Position numbers and translations under genes: made by a program. 32,726 bases of DNA from positions 20,587-53,312 of the forward strand of contig DCWG01000062.1 of assembly GCA_002327525.1 (NCBI GenBank). Direction: 5' to 3'. Source of the DNA: Gammaproteobacteria bacterium UBA2168 (GTDB taxonomy: Bacteria > Pseudomonadota > Gammaproteobacteria > Pseudomonadales > Azotimanducaceae). This document shows positions 8,412 to 16,526 of the stretch, in pieces (positions within the stretch are counted from its first letter, which is position 1; every line of letters begins with the position of its first letter). The notes beneath the pieces are model-generated. The model was not told the origin of the DNA, made no database searches, and was given only the letters and a program-made list of their open reading frames with translations.

Positions 8412-9824
8412 ATGACGACAATCGACATGCCGGGGCTGCGGCGGCAAGCAGTCTCGGTCACCCGAAAGATGGCCGCATCACTGCCGGGACTCCGCCAGAT
8501 GGCGGAGGAAAAGGGACTCAAGATTCATCACCTGGGTGCGGGATATCCTCATCCGGAAGTGACGGATCCGCGCGGCTTCCTGACACATCAGCAAGCCTAC
8601 TTCGAGCACCTGGCGGGCAATGAAGGCCTGAATGACGCCGATGCAGTGCCGGAGTATCTGAGAGAGTCGTACTCCTACACCGATACCCTCGGTCCGCGCA
8701 GTGTTCGTGAGACCTTTGCGCGCGCGTACGGCAATGACTGGCGCATCCAGCTCGATGCAGATCGTATGGTGCCAACAGTCGGTGCGACCGGTGGCATCAA
8801 TCTGGTGTGTTCCATGTTCGAGCGCCCCGGGACGCCGGTTGCCTATATCACCGATGCGCCCACGTATGCCGGTTTTCTGGCGCGCTCGGCGCTGTGTCAT
8901 CACGCGCGCGTGTTCAGTGTGGAGATGGATGATGAGGGGCCGCTGGTGGACGTGTTCGTCAGCCAGATTCGTGCGGCCCGGGAGGCGGGGTACGAGGTGC
9001 CCCTGTACTACACGGTTCCCGACGGCCACAACCCGGCAGGATTTTCCTTCTCGCAGTCGCGCCGGGAGCAGATTCTCGCGGCTGCGCGCGCCGAGAGAAT
9101 TCTCATCGTGGAAGATGCACCGTATGTGTACATCAACTACACATCCGGGGCGCAACGTACGAGACCTTTCTTCGCGATGGCGCCCGAGCAGACGGTGCAT
9201 CTGTTCACGGGATCCAAGATCGGCTTCCCCGGTCCGCGGGTCGGGTTTCTGTATTCCGAGGCAAAACTGGCCATCGCCGGCGGGGTAGAGGTGGACCTCA
9301 CGGAGTTTGCCGTCACCGAGGCCAGTGCCGACATGCTGTTTCAGAATCCGGCGGCGCTGTACGGTTTCGAGGCGCTGCTGCACCGGCCGGGCGAAGAAGG
9401 CGGGTTTGCCGAACGTGGCACGTTCTGGGAACTGGCGGAGGGGAAACTCGCCGTTTACCGCGAGATGCGCCAGATCATGCTCGAAGGCCTCGAGCGCGGA
9501 TTGGGTGCTTGGCCGGAGCACTTCGGTTGGACGCATCCCGATGCCGGATTCTTCACCGTGTTCACGTTTCGGGATGGCAGTGTGCGTACCGATGAGGCGT
9601 TCACCAACGATCTCGTGACTAACTACGGGGTGGTAGCCATTCCGATGTACGACTTCTACCCGGAGGATGCGCGTGATCGCGACGCTAACGCGGGTTTCGA
9701 TCAGTTACGTCTGTCGTTCTGTTTCAGTGAGAGCGCGGGCGAGGATCGCCGGCGTGATCTCACCGAAGCCGTGGACGCATTCTGCGCGGCGGTGCGGGAG
9801 ATGTTCGAACTAACTCGCGAGTAG
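8412..9824 (+). CDS. PLP-dependent aminotransferase class I/II (MocR/2-aminoadipate-type)
   Basis: A 470-residue fold-type I PLP enzyme. Key marks are the HNPAG motif (Asn207), EDAPY (Asp236, which pairs with the PLP ring nitrogen), and TGSKIGFPGPRVG with the Schiff-base Lys269 and phosphate-binding Arg276. YTDTLGPRSVRE and TVGATGG match the aminotransferase domain found in MocR-like and 2-aminoadipate aminotransferase proteins, but there is no GntR DNA-binding domain. It is longer than the usual 400 residues through extra segments at the N-terminus and near residues 305-330. It starts six bases after the rsgA stop, so may belong to the same operon. Amino-group donor and acceptor are unknown. 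Confidence 0.88.
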   Translation: MTTIDMPGLRRQAVSVTRKMAASLPGLRQMAEEKGLKIHHLGAGYPHPEVTDPRGFLTHQQAYFEHLAGNEGLNDADAVPEYLRESYSYTDTLGPRSVRETFARAYGNDWRIQLDADRMVPTVGATGGINLVCSMFERPGTPVAYITDAPTYAGFLARSALCHHARVFSVEMDDEGPLVDVFVSQIRAAREAGYEVPLYYTVPDGHNPAGFSFSQSRREQILAAARAERILIVEDAPYVYINYTSGAQRTRPFFAMAPEQTVHLFTGSKIGFPGPRVGFLYSEAKLAIAGGVEVDLTEFAVTEASADMLFQNPAALYGFEALLHRPGEEGGFAERGTFWELAEGKLAVYREMRQIMLEGLERGLGAWPEHFGWTHPDAGFFTVFTFRDGSVRTDEAFTNDLVTNYGVVAIPMYDFYPEDARDRDANAGFDQLRLSFCFSESAGEDRRRDLTEAVDAFCAAVREMFELTRE

Positions 9825-10140
9825 CGGACGAAGTTCCGGATAGATCTGCGGCGGTGCGACGCCGGCGTACGGTAGCGATGGGCAGCCCGAGCATGACTTC
9901 CCAGTCCTCGGCCGGCAGCCAGTTGGCCCGCTTTCCGTTGCGATAGCTGTTGCGTACGGCGCCGATGACTCCGGTGCCCAGGTAACGCATGTGCTTGAGC
10001 GTTCCGGCCGCAATGATCAGCCCGAGTCCGGGGAAAGGGTTTTACGCGTAGGTGAAGCCGAGCAGACTTGATGCGCAGCAGGTCGACCAGTTTGCGGTTT
10101 GGTTCGGTGAACAACTGGCGCGACTGATGAGTGAGGATCC
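9810..10140 (-). pseudogene. Decayed coding remnant, multiple frameshifts
   Basis: No intact gene is present in the 478 bases between the aminotransferase and the SDR, but the minus strand shows protein-like segments in three different frames in order: TEPNRKLVDLLRIKS, then an in-frame TAA, then NPFPGLGLIIAAGTLKH followed by MRYLGTGVIGAVRNSYR and WLPAEDWEVMLGLPI, and finally APPQIYPELRPLLAS before a stop at 9810. At least two frameshifts and one nonsense codon are needed to join them. I do not recognise the family. The rest, 10141-10302, is partly AT-rich around 10199-10228 and shows only a weak hairpin at 10238-10253. Confidence 0.45.
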
Positions 10141-10302
10141 CTAGCTCGTTCCTGTCCCGGAAGCGTCGATCGCGGTTGAAACTGCTTGCACAGTATTCTC
10201 TAAGCTATTAATTTAAAAGGAGATATTATCCTGCAGTGGGGCTTCACAGTCCCGATCGCATGACTATGGCGTACTCTGGATAGCATCGGACTGGCCGCTG
10301 GG

Positions 10303-11175
10303 CTAGCGCTCGTGGTAGACGGCATCGATATCGTCGAATTTGTCCACGCCGATCAGTTCCGCCAGCGCATCTAGCGATCCGGAGGCCACGTCAGGGTGGG
10401 TCCACGATCCCGCGGTCAGACCTCCATCCACGACCAGCGCGTGTCCCGTGATGAAGCTGGCCTCATCACTCGCCAGAAAACAGGCGGCATTAGCAATGTC
10501 CTGGGGCTCGCCGCTCCTCGGAATCGGTTGCATCATCTCGAGCGCCGGGCGCACCGCGGCCGCGTAGTCCTCGTTGCTGCCCACGGCCAGCTGTCCGGCG
10601 AAAATCGGTGTGGCGATGCCGCCGGGGCAGATGGCGTTGACACGGATGTTGTAAGGCCCCAGCTCCTGGGAGACGCTGCGGGTCAGATTGATCACCGCGC
10701 TCTTGATGGCGCTGTAAACGTGCGGCCCGTATCCGCCGCAGATGCCGGCAACGCTCGCGGTGGAGATGATCACACCGCTCCCTTGCGCGGTCATGACGGG
10801 TGCGGCGTGTTTCATACCCATCAACACGCCTTTCAGCATGGCATCTACCGTGCGCTGATAGGGTTCGCCCATGTCGGTGTCGGCAATATCACCGCTCACA
10901 CCCCCGAATCCGGCGTTGTTGAAGAGGCAATCAAGGTGTCCGAACTGCCCGGTTGCTGCCTTGATGGCTGCCCGTACATCGGTTTCGTTGCACACATCCG
11001 TGGCGACGAAGTGAGCCGCAGCGCCGAGTTCATCTGCGAATGCCGCACCTTTCTCCTCCTGAATGTCTGCGATCACCACCCTCGCACCCTCAGTGATGAA
11101 CTTCTCCACAGTCGCGCGGCCCATACCGCTGCTGCCGCCGGTGATGAGGGCGACCTTGCCTTCAAGACGATTCAT
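10303..11175 (-). CDS. SDR family NAD(P)-dependent oxidoreductase
   Basis: A 290-residue classical SDR. The cofactor motif TGGSSGMG is at residues 12-19, acidic Asp37 after strand two suggests NAD(H) preference, NNAG is at 86-89, and the catalytic residues are Ser141, Tyr154 and Lys158. The SITGHALVVDGG-type end (FITGHALVVDGG) is typical of FabG-like enzymes. A C-terminal tail after the usual SDR end extends by about 35 residues. Its ATG lies inside the end of the upstream MFS gene with a 14-base overlap, and AGGAG precedes the start, so the two are translationally coupled. A role in oxidising an imported alcohol or hydroxysteroid is inference only. Confidence 0.9.
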   Translation of the reverse strand: MNRLEGKVALITGGSSGMGRATVEKFITEGARVVIADIQEEKGAAFADELGAAAHFVATDVCNETDVRAAIKAATGQFGHLDCLFNNAGFGGVSGDIADTDMGEPYQRTVDAMLKGVLMGMKHAAPVMTAQGSGVIISTASVAGICGGYGPHVYSAIKSAVINLTRSVSQELGPYNIRVNAICPGGIATPIFAGQLAVGSNEDYAAAVRPALEMMQPIPRSGEPQDIANAACFLASDEASFITGHALVVDGGLTAGSWTHPDVASGSLDALAELIGVDKFDDIDAVYHER

Positions 11176-12724
11176 CGCGTGCTCCTGTGGTCACGGGATT
11201 GTTGCGTATCTCTTCCTGGATTTCGGCGACCCGTTCTTCTGTCAGCGAGTAGTGCCACAGAAGCGGCATGGCAACGAACTTGAACAGAGCCGGTATCACC
11301 GAGTAGGTGACGGCCAGCATCAGCAGGGCGAATGCCGTGTTGGTTGTATTGAGCGGATCGGCCAGTGAATCGAATCCGAATATCACGACCAGGTTGGCGC
11401 CGACGAACAGCCCCACCGCGTAGGCGAGCTTGCGTGTCATCCCCCAGATGGAGAAGTAGGCGCCGCCCTGGCGTTTTCCGGTTTGCCTTGCGTCCAGATC
11501 GACCACGTCAGCGGCCATGGCGTAGGGCAGAGCGGACAGCGCGCCGATGGACGAGCCCTTCAGGCACATCACAAGGATGAAAAACAGAAACTTTCCGGTG
11601 GGTGTGCCTTCGAAGTAACCCACGGCACTGGCGTATGCGGCATCGGGTAGAAATGCCAGGATGTTCGAAATCTGGAACGCATCGAACCATGCCATGGGCG
11701 CGATGGCGATGAGCGGGATGAAGCAGGACCAGAACGCGTATAAGCCGATAGCCACCATCGTGGCTCTGTGTTTGCCGATCTTGCGCGACAGCTTGAACCA
11801 CAACGGTATGGCCGCAATCTGGGAGATGAAGTAGGGCGCCAGGTACCAGGCGTAAAGGTCACCGGCAAGCAGAACGTGCTTGACGAAAAAGAAACTCAAC
11901 GTGTTGGTCATGGCGGAGCCGATGGTGGAGAACAGGAAGATGATCACCAGCCTCCGGTATGGCTCGTTCTGCCACACATAGTGAAAACTCTCACGCAGTG
12001 GCAAACGGGTCGTACGGGTCTCGTCAGGGATGCGCTCCGGCACCGAGATCAGCATGTTGGCCACGAGTATCGGCATCATGGTGACGGTGACGACGGCCAG
12101 GAAGAAGACGATGTCCACCGGACGCGTGAAATCCCAGAAGAACACCACGATGGGGATGAACACGCCCAGCAGGCTTCCGCTCACCGAGAAGCCCTCGCGC
12201 CAACTGGTGATCAGCGTTCTCTCGTGGTAGTGCGGTGACAGCTCCGCACCCCAGGCGCTATAGGGAATGTCCTTGATGGTTGCACCGATGTACAGCAGGA
12301 TCAGCACGCCCAGCAGATAGGGGTAGCCGGAGTTGAAGCTGGCACCCAATAACGTGATGTCGCCGAATTCGAAGGGGGGTACCCACAGCAGCCACATGCC
12401 GGCGAGGTATATGGGAGTGCCGATTGCGATGAAGGGCTTGCGCCTGCCCCAGCGAGTGCGCAGACGATCGGACAGAAAGCCCACCAGGGGATCGGTGACG
12501 CCGTCGAAAATGCGTGAAAGCATCAGCATGAGGCTCACGAAGCCGAGCGAGAGCCCGAATCCGTCCGCATCCGCATAGACGGCCGGCAGATATACTGCCA
12601 GTGGCAGCGCGACCATAGACAGCGGCATTGCCGGTGCGCCGTAGGAGGCGAGGGACCACCTGTTCAATATTCTTGTCTGTGCGCCGGCGTCCTGTGACTG
12701 TGGGCCTGCCGATATATCGGTCAT
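11162..12724 (-). CDS. MFS transporter, GPH (MelB-like) cation symporter family
   Basis: A 520-residue integral membrane protein with about twelve transmembrane helices. RIFDGVTDPLVGFLSDR near residue 75 and GRRKPFIAIGTP soon after are the signature of the glycoside-pentoside-hexuronide:cation symporter (MelB/YicJ) group. GPH members outside sugar operons are common near lipid and steroid degradation genes, so the cargo need not be a sugar. A GAGAGGGG leader lies before the ATG. The 3' end overlaps the SDR gene by 14 bases, so the pair forms an import and oxidation unit. It is divergent from the acyl-CoA dehydrogenase gene. Soluble, charged loop near residue 225 fits the central cytoplasmic loop. 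Confidence 0.88.
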   Translation of the reverse strand: MTDISAGPQSQDAGAQTRILNRWSLASYGAPAMPLSMVALPLAVYLPAVYADADGFGLSLGFVSLMLMLSRIFDGVTDPLVGFLSDRLRTRWGRRKPFIAIGTPIYLAGMWLLWVPPFEFGDITLLGASFNSGYPYLLGVLILLYIGATIKDIPYSAWGAELSPHYHERTLITSWREGFSVSGSLLGVFIPIVVFFWDFTRPVDIVFFLAVVTVTMMPILVANMLISVPERIPDETRTTRLPLRESFHYVWQNEPYRRLVIIFLFSTIGSAMTNTLSFFFVKHVLLAGDLYAWYLAPYFISQIAAIPLWFKLSRKIGKHRATMVAIGLYAFWSCFIPLIAIAPMAWFDAFQISNILAFLPDAAYASAVGYFEGTPTGKFLFFILVMCLKGSSIGALSALPYAMAADVVDLDARQTGKRQGGAYFSIWGMTRKLAYAVGLFVGANLVVIFGFDSLADPLNTTNTAFALLMLAVTYSVIPALFKFVAMPLLWHYSLTEERVAEIQEEIRNNPVTTGARDESS

Positions 12725-12851
12725 CTATATCCCCTCTCACTCTAGCCTACCCTGATTCCACCACGGCCCGCCAGGCAGGCCCCGCTGCTGCGGGGTGTTC
12801 ACTTGCGGTGGTAACATCGACGGTTTTCCATGTGATAACAGAGGAAAGACT
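12725..12851. promoter_or_regulatory. Divergent intergenic region between GPH transporter and acyl-CoA dehydrogenase
   Basis: These 127 bases must contain promoters for both directions. A perfect six-base-pair GC stem with a TGCT loop lies at 12780-12795 (CCCCGC, GCGGGG). It is not followed by a T-run, so it is more likely a leader structure or a regulator site than a terminator. No convincing minus 35/minus 10 pair is identifiable by eye. Confidence 0.35.
12840..12844 (+). promoter_or_regulatory. Shine-Dalgarno site deciding the acyl-CoA dehydrogenase start
   Basis: AGAGG followed by AAAG lies seven bases before GTG 12852. An upstream in-frame GTG at 12795 overlaps the hairpin and would add 19 unconserved residues, so 12852 is preferred. 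Confidence 0.6.
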
Positions 12852-14027
12852 GTGAGCGAATTTCGCGGCGAAGTGCGGGCGTGGCTCGAAGAGAATTGTC
12901 CCGCCAGCATGCGTACACCGATGCCGGCGGATGAATACCCGGGCGGCGGACAGAAGATCCGATACAAGAATCCGGACACTAGGATCTGGATGGAACGCAT
13001 GGCGCAGCGAGGTTTCACCGTACCGATGTGGCCGAAAGAGTACGGCGGCGGGGGGTTGTCGAAAGAGGAGAACCAGATTCTGCAGGAGGAGTTGAGGTGC
13101 ATCAACGCGCGCCCCGCGCACGTTGGTATGGGCATCAGCATGATCGGTCCGGCCTTGCTCGAATACGGTACCGAGGAGCAGAAACAGGAGCATCTTCCGA
13201 AAATCGCTCGCGGCGATATCTGGTGGTGTCAGGGTTACAGTGAGCCGAATTCGGGATCTGATCTTGCGAGCCTGCGCACCTCGGCGGTGGAGGATGGTGA
13301 CGAGTACATCATCAACGGTCAAAAAATCTGGACGTCCGGTGCTGATTATGCGGACTGGATCTTCTGTCTTGTGCGCACGGATCCGAATGCACCCAAGCAT
13401 GAGGGCATTACTTTCATCCTGTTTTCGATGGACGATCCTGGTGTGTCCGTCAGACCCATCAAACTGATCAGCGGACTCTCGCCCTTCTGTGAAACCTTTT
13501 TCGACAACGTGCGGGCGTCCAAGGCGAACGTTCTCGGTGAGGTCAACAAGGGGTGGACCGTGGCCAAGCGATTGTTGCAGTACGAGCGCACCTCCATCGG
13601 CGGTATCGGCGGCGGCAGCCAGAAATCGGCCACGCTCGAGGAAATGGCCGAGGTCTACGTTGGCAAGGAGAGCAACAAACTCGCGGATCCGGCATTGCGC
13701 CGCGCGGTGCTCGGTCACCGAATGAACGACCGGGCGTTCGGGCTCACCATGAAACGCACGGTGGAAAACTCACAGGCAGGTATCGCACCGGGTGCGGAGT
13801 CGTCGATGTTCAAGTACTACGGCACCGAACAGAACAAAGGCCGCTTCGAACTGATGCTGGAGATGATGGGACCACGGGCGCTCGGCTGGGGGGACTCGCC
13901 GTTCGACGACCAGGAGCTCGAGACCACGCGTGGCTGGTTGCGATCCAAGGCCAACTCTATCGAAGGGGGTACGTCCGAGGTGCAGCTCAACATCATCGCG
14001 AAGCGTGTACTGGGAATGCCGGATTGA
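12852..14027 (+). CDS. Acyl-CoA dehydrogenase family protein
   Basis: Translation from GTG 12852 gives 391 residues, the normal length for this flavoenzyme family. The N-terminal helical domain begins SEFRGEVRAWLEENCP and contains WPKEYGGGG. The middle-domain signature GYSEPNSGSDLAS is intact and FAD-binding IWTSGADYADW follows. Near the C-terminus is SIEGGTSEVQLNIIAKRVLG; here Glu sits one position before the catalytic Glu site of the medium-chain enzyme, as in many FadE-like proteins whose partners may be heteromeric. It would desaturate acyl-CoA at C2-C3 and pass electrons to ETF. The next gene, an MFS carrier, begins 22 bases downstream on the same strand. Confidence 0.9.
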   Translation: MSEFRGEVRAWLEENCPASMRTPMPADEYPGGGQKIRYKNPDTRIWMERMAQRGFTVPMWPKEYGGGGLSKEENQILQEELRCINARPAHVGMGISMIGPALLEYGTEEQKQEHLPKIARGDIWWCQGYSEPNSGSDLASLRTSAVEDGDEYIINGQKIWTSGADYADWIFCLVRTDPNAPKHEGITFILFSMDDPGVSVRPIKLISGLSPFCETFFDNVRASKANVLGEVNKGWTVAKRLLQYERTSIGGIGGGSQKSATLEEMAEVYVGKESNKLADPALRRAVLGHRMNDRAFGLTMKRTVENSQAGIAPGAESSMFKYYGTEQNKGRFELMLEMMGPRALGWGDSPFDDQELETTRGWLRSKANSIEGGTSEVQLNIIAKRVLGMPD

Positions 14028-14049
14028 TCCGCGCATAGTCAGCGTAACA

Positions 14050-15255
14050 GTGCAATCCAACGAATACCGATGGCTGGTGCTCGGCTACACACTGGTCATC
14101 CAGGCCGTGAGCGTCGGTATACTGGTCTACTGTTTCGCCCTGTTCGTGGTGCCCTGGCTCGAGGAGTTCTCCGCATCCCGGCGCGACGTCCTGCTCGCTA
14201 TTTCGCTGCTGCAGCTGAGCACGGGGATATGGAGCCCGTTGGTCGGTCGGGCCATGGACCGCATGCCCATGCGCTTTCTGGTCTTGTCGGGTGTCGCGAT
14301 GCTGATCGCCGGCCTGCTTCTGGCATCGGCCGCCACTGCCCTGTGGCAGATTCTGGCGATCTATGCCACCTGCTTCGCTCTCGCCATGGCATTGATGGGT
14401 ACGCTGGCGGCGCAAACCCTCGTCACGAAATGGTTCGACGACAAACGGGGATTCGCCATCGGTATCTCGGCCACCGGCACCAATCTGGGTGGCATCGTGT
14501 TTCCGTGGGTAGCCGCGGGGTTGCTGCTCGACATCGGCTGGCGTGACACCTTCGTCTGGCTTGCTGCAACTGCGCTCGTTCTGGCGGGGCCCGCAAGTTG
14601 GTGGGTGCTGCGTCGTGAACCGGAACGAGCAGTGCCGGGTGTCGATAATCCGAGGAGTTCTCAAGGCTGGACGACCCGGGGCATCCTCGGCACGCGCGTG
14701 TTCTGGATACCGCTGATCTCCATCGTGCCACTCAACATCGCGTTCAGCGCCGTGCAGTTCAATATCGGCGCTTTCGCCGGCGATCTCGGCTTCGGCGGCG
14801 CGGCCGCGTCTCTGATCATGACCTGCTCGGTCATGATGGTAGTTGGGAAGTTTTTTTTCGGCGCTCTGGGCGATCGGTTCGACCACCGCGTTCTCTACTG
14901 GATATCGGCCGCCTTCATGATCAGTGGGTTGCTGCAGCTGCGGGGTCAGCCGGACTATTCCGTTACGCTTGCGGCCATCGTCTGCATCGGGCTTTCAGGT
15001 GGTGCCATACTGCCGATGTTTGCCCTCATCTTTGGCAGCCGCTTCGGGGTGGCATCGTTCGGCCGGGTCATGGGGCTTGCCATGCTGGGGGTTACAACCG
15101 GTGCTGTCGGCCCCATCATTGCGGGATGGATGTATGATGTCACCGGCAGCTACGATCTCGCCTTTCTCTGCAGTGCGCTGTTGTGCGTTCCAGGTGCCGC
15201 TCTGATGGCGTTTCTCCCGAAACCAGACGCGCTAGCGTCAGTTACTCCCCAATAA
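14050..15255 (+). CDS. MFS transporter, monocarboxylate/oxalate-type
   Basis: Translation from GTG 14050 gives 401 residues with twelve predicted membrane helices. The protein starts QSNEYRWLVLGYTLVIQ, places WLEEF after helix one, and has the MFS loop 2-3 motif GRAMDRMPMR. GTLAAQTLVTKWFDDKRGFAIGIS resembles the monocarboxylate and oxalate/formate antiporter-like MFS group. The central loop near residues 195-215 is charged. It lies 22 bases after the acyl-CoA dehydrogenase stop, so it is probably co-transcribed and carries the organic acid used by that enzyme; the cargo is inference. The 3' end overlaps the frameshifted Imm35-like gene on the other strand by 18 bases. Confidence 0.88.
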   Translation: MQSNEYRWLVLGYTLVIQAVSVGILVYCFALFVVPWLEEFSASRRDVLLAISLLQLSTGIWSPLVGRAMDRMPMRFLVLSGVAMLIAGLLLASAATALWQILAIYATCFALAMALMGTLAAQTLVTKWFDDKRGFAIGISATGTNLGGIVFPWVAAGLLLDIGWRDTFVWLAATALVLAGPASWWVLRREPERAVPGVDNPRSSQGWTTRGILGTRVFWIPLISIVPLNIAFSAVQFNIGAFAGDLGFGGAAASLIMTCSVMMVVGKFFFGALGDRFDHRVLYWISAAFMISGLLQLRGQPDYSVTLAAIVCIGLSGGAILPMFALIFGSRFGVASFGRVMGLAMLGVTTGAVGPIIAGWMYDVTGSYDLAFLCSALLCVPGAALMAFLPKPDALASVTPQ

Positions 15256-15463
15256 CCCGGTCTGGTAGTCTTCGACGTACTTGTTCACGGGCCAGGTCCG
15301 TCCAGTACCGAGGATCTCACCCGTCGCCAGAGTAGATGATCCAGCCCCAGGGCTTCGCGATCACCGTATCTCGAAGGACACGCAGACGATTGTGGGGTGA
15401 GGGGCCATAGGCGAGATTGGCCTGGCGCTTGACGAGTGCGCTGGCCGCTGTGAGGTCCATCAT
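15238..15463 (-). pseudogene. Frameshifted small gene, Imm35/YrhB-like
   Basis: On the minus strand a reading frame from the ATG at 15463 gives MMDLTAASALVKRQANLAYG and later VLRDTVIAKPWGWIIYSGDG, then a TGA at 15317. Shifting frame by one base at that point continues as TGEILGTGRTWPVNKYVEDYQ and ends at a TGA at 15238. Together these about 75 residues match the layout of Imm35/YrhB-type proteins: a KPWGW core strand, a TG(E) turn, and a final YVEDY helix. The family is a small immunity-like protein group, often found alone. The two halves are clearly one gene interrupted by a frameshift, whether real or a sequencing error. Family assignment is moderate and by recall. Confidence 0.5.
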
Positions 15464-15595
15464 TTGTGTATGAGAGAGCGTGCGATGTTGGTCAGCCGCT
15501 AGAAGTGGTCCTCGAGCTTCTGTGGTCGCGCATCGCGGGCCATTTATTCGATCATTGAGCCATTGTATTGTGTGTGCACGAGAAAAGGGGGAAAC

Positions 15596-16525
15596 ATGCG
15601 TATTGTGACAGGCATTATGATTGCGACGATGTCGATCGCCGTCTGGGTGGACGACGTGATGACGATCGACGATTTCGCGGCGTTGGTGGGTTGGGACTTC
15701 GAGACGGCAGAAATAGAGGCGCAGAAGCTGGGCGAGGGCTTCTACGTGTTTTTCGGTATCGGCGGGAACGTCGGGGTGAGCATCGGCGAGCAGGGCGTGC
15801 TGATCGTGGATGATCAGTTTCCCCAGATGATCCCGAGGATCAAGGCGAAGATCCGTGAGCTCGGTGGCGGAGAAGTTGATTTCGCCATCAACACGCATTG
15901 GCATTTCGATCACGCCGAGGGCAATCTGACACTGGGTCCGGAGGGCACGTGGCTCGTTTCCCAGGCGCGCTCACGCGCCATGATGGACGGGGAGCACATC
16001 ATCAATGGCGTGGCGTTTAAGTATCGGCAGCAGGCCTATCCGCCGGAGGCGTGGCCAGTGATCACGTTCGATGATCGCATGCAGTTTCGCTTCAATGGTG
16101 AGCAGATAGACCTCGTCCACTTTGCACCGGCACACACCACCGGCGATGCGGGTGTCATCTTCCGCGGTTAGAACGCAGTGCACCTGGGTGATGTGTTCAA
16201 CATGTCGAGCTACCCGTTCATCGACGTCGACAGCGGCGGCGACCTCGATGGGATGATCCGATTCTGTTCGTCGGTGCTCGCCGAGATCAACGAGGAAACC
16301 CGCGTGATCCCCGGACACGGACAGGTGTCGGACTATCAGGGGCTGAAGGACTACATCACCATGCTAAAGACGGTGAGGGAACGTGTCGCGGAGTTGATAG
16401 GGGAAGGTGCCGATCTGGATACGGTGGCCGGAGCACTGCCGACCGCCGAATTCGACGAGAAGTTTGGCGATCCCACCGCATTTCTGAATCGTGTGTACGC
16501 AAGCTTGTCGCGGGCGGGACGCTGA
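15596..16525 (+). pseudogene. Metallo-beta-lactamase-fold hydrolase with an in-frame amber stop
   Basis: The reading frame from ATG 15596, preceded by AAAAGGGGGAAAC, encodes an N-terminal hydrophobic segment that may be a signal peptide, then a metallo-beta-lactamase domain. The zinc motif HWHFDH is at residues 101-106 and PAHTTGD at 178-184. The frame then meets a TAG at 16169-16171 after GVIFRG. Directly after it the same frame continues with NAVHLGDVFN, then a PGHG motif with the last zinc-binding His and a complete C-terminus, ending at 16525. Relatives read through this place with a residue such as Glu or Lys in FFR-x-NVVHMGD. One base change explains the break. Normal members hydrolyse esters or thioesters. 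The EthD gene begins one base after the final stop. Confidence 0.75.
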
Positions 16526-16526
16526 C

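Noticed and set aside
8478..9536. A 352-codon minus-strand open frame inside the aminotransferase gene
   Set aside because: The plus-strand frame has all PLP motifs in order; the antisense frame has no recognisable domain.
10238..10253. Six-base-pair hairpin after the SDR gene as terminator
   Set aside because: The stem has a G:U pair and the downstream minus-strand sequence is not U-rich.
10396..11283. A 295-codon plus-strand open frame antisense to the SDR gene
   Set aside because: The minus strand has the full SDR motif set; the plus translation is His- and Arg-rich noise.
12780..12795. GC hairpin taken as a rho-independent terminator
   Set aside because: No T-run follows on either strand and the site lies between divergent gene starts, where no terminator is needed.
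12747..13718. A 323-codon minus-strand frame antisense to the acyl-CoA dehydrogenase
   Set aside because: It overlaps a complete, motif-bearing dehydrogenase and has no motif of its own.
13993..14886. A 297-codon minus-strand frame antisense to the MFS gene
   Set aside because: It lacks hydrophobic helices or motifs, whereas the plus frame gives a normal twelve-helix carrier.
16169..16171. TAG read as pyrrolysine
   Set aside because: Pyrrolysine is known mainly from methylamine methyltransferases with a pyl cluster; this family and context do not fit, so a nonsense mutation or error is simpler.
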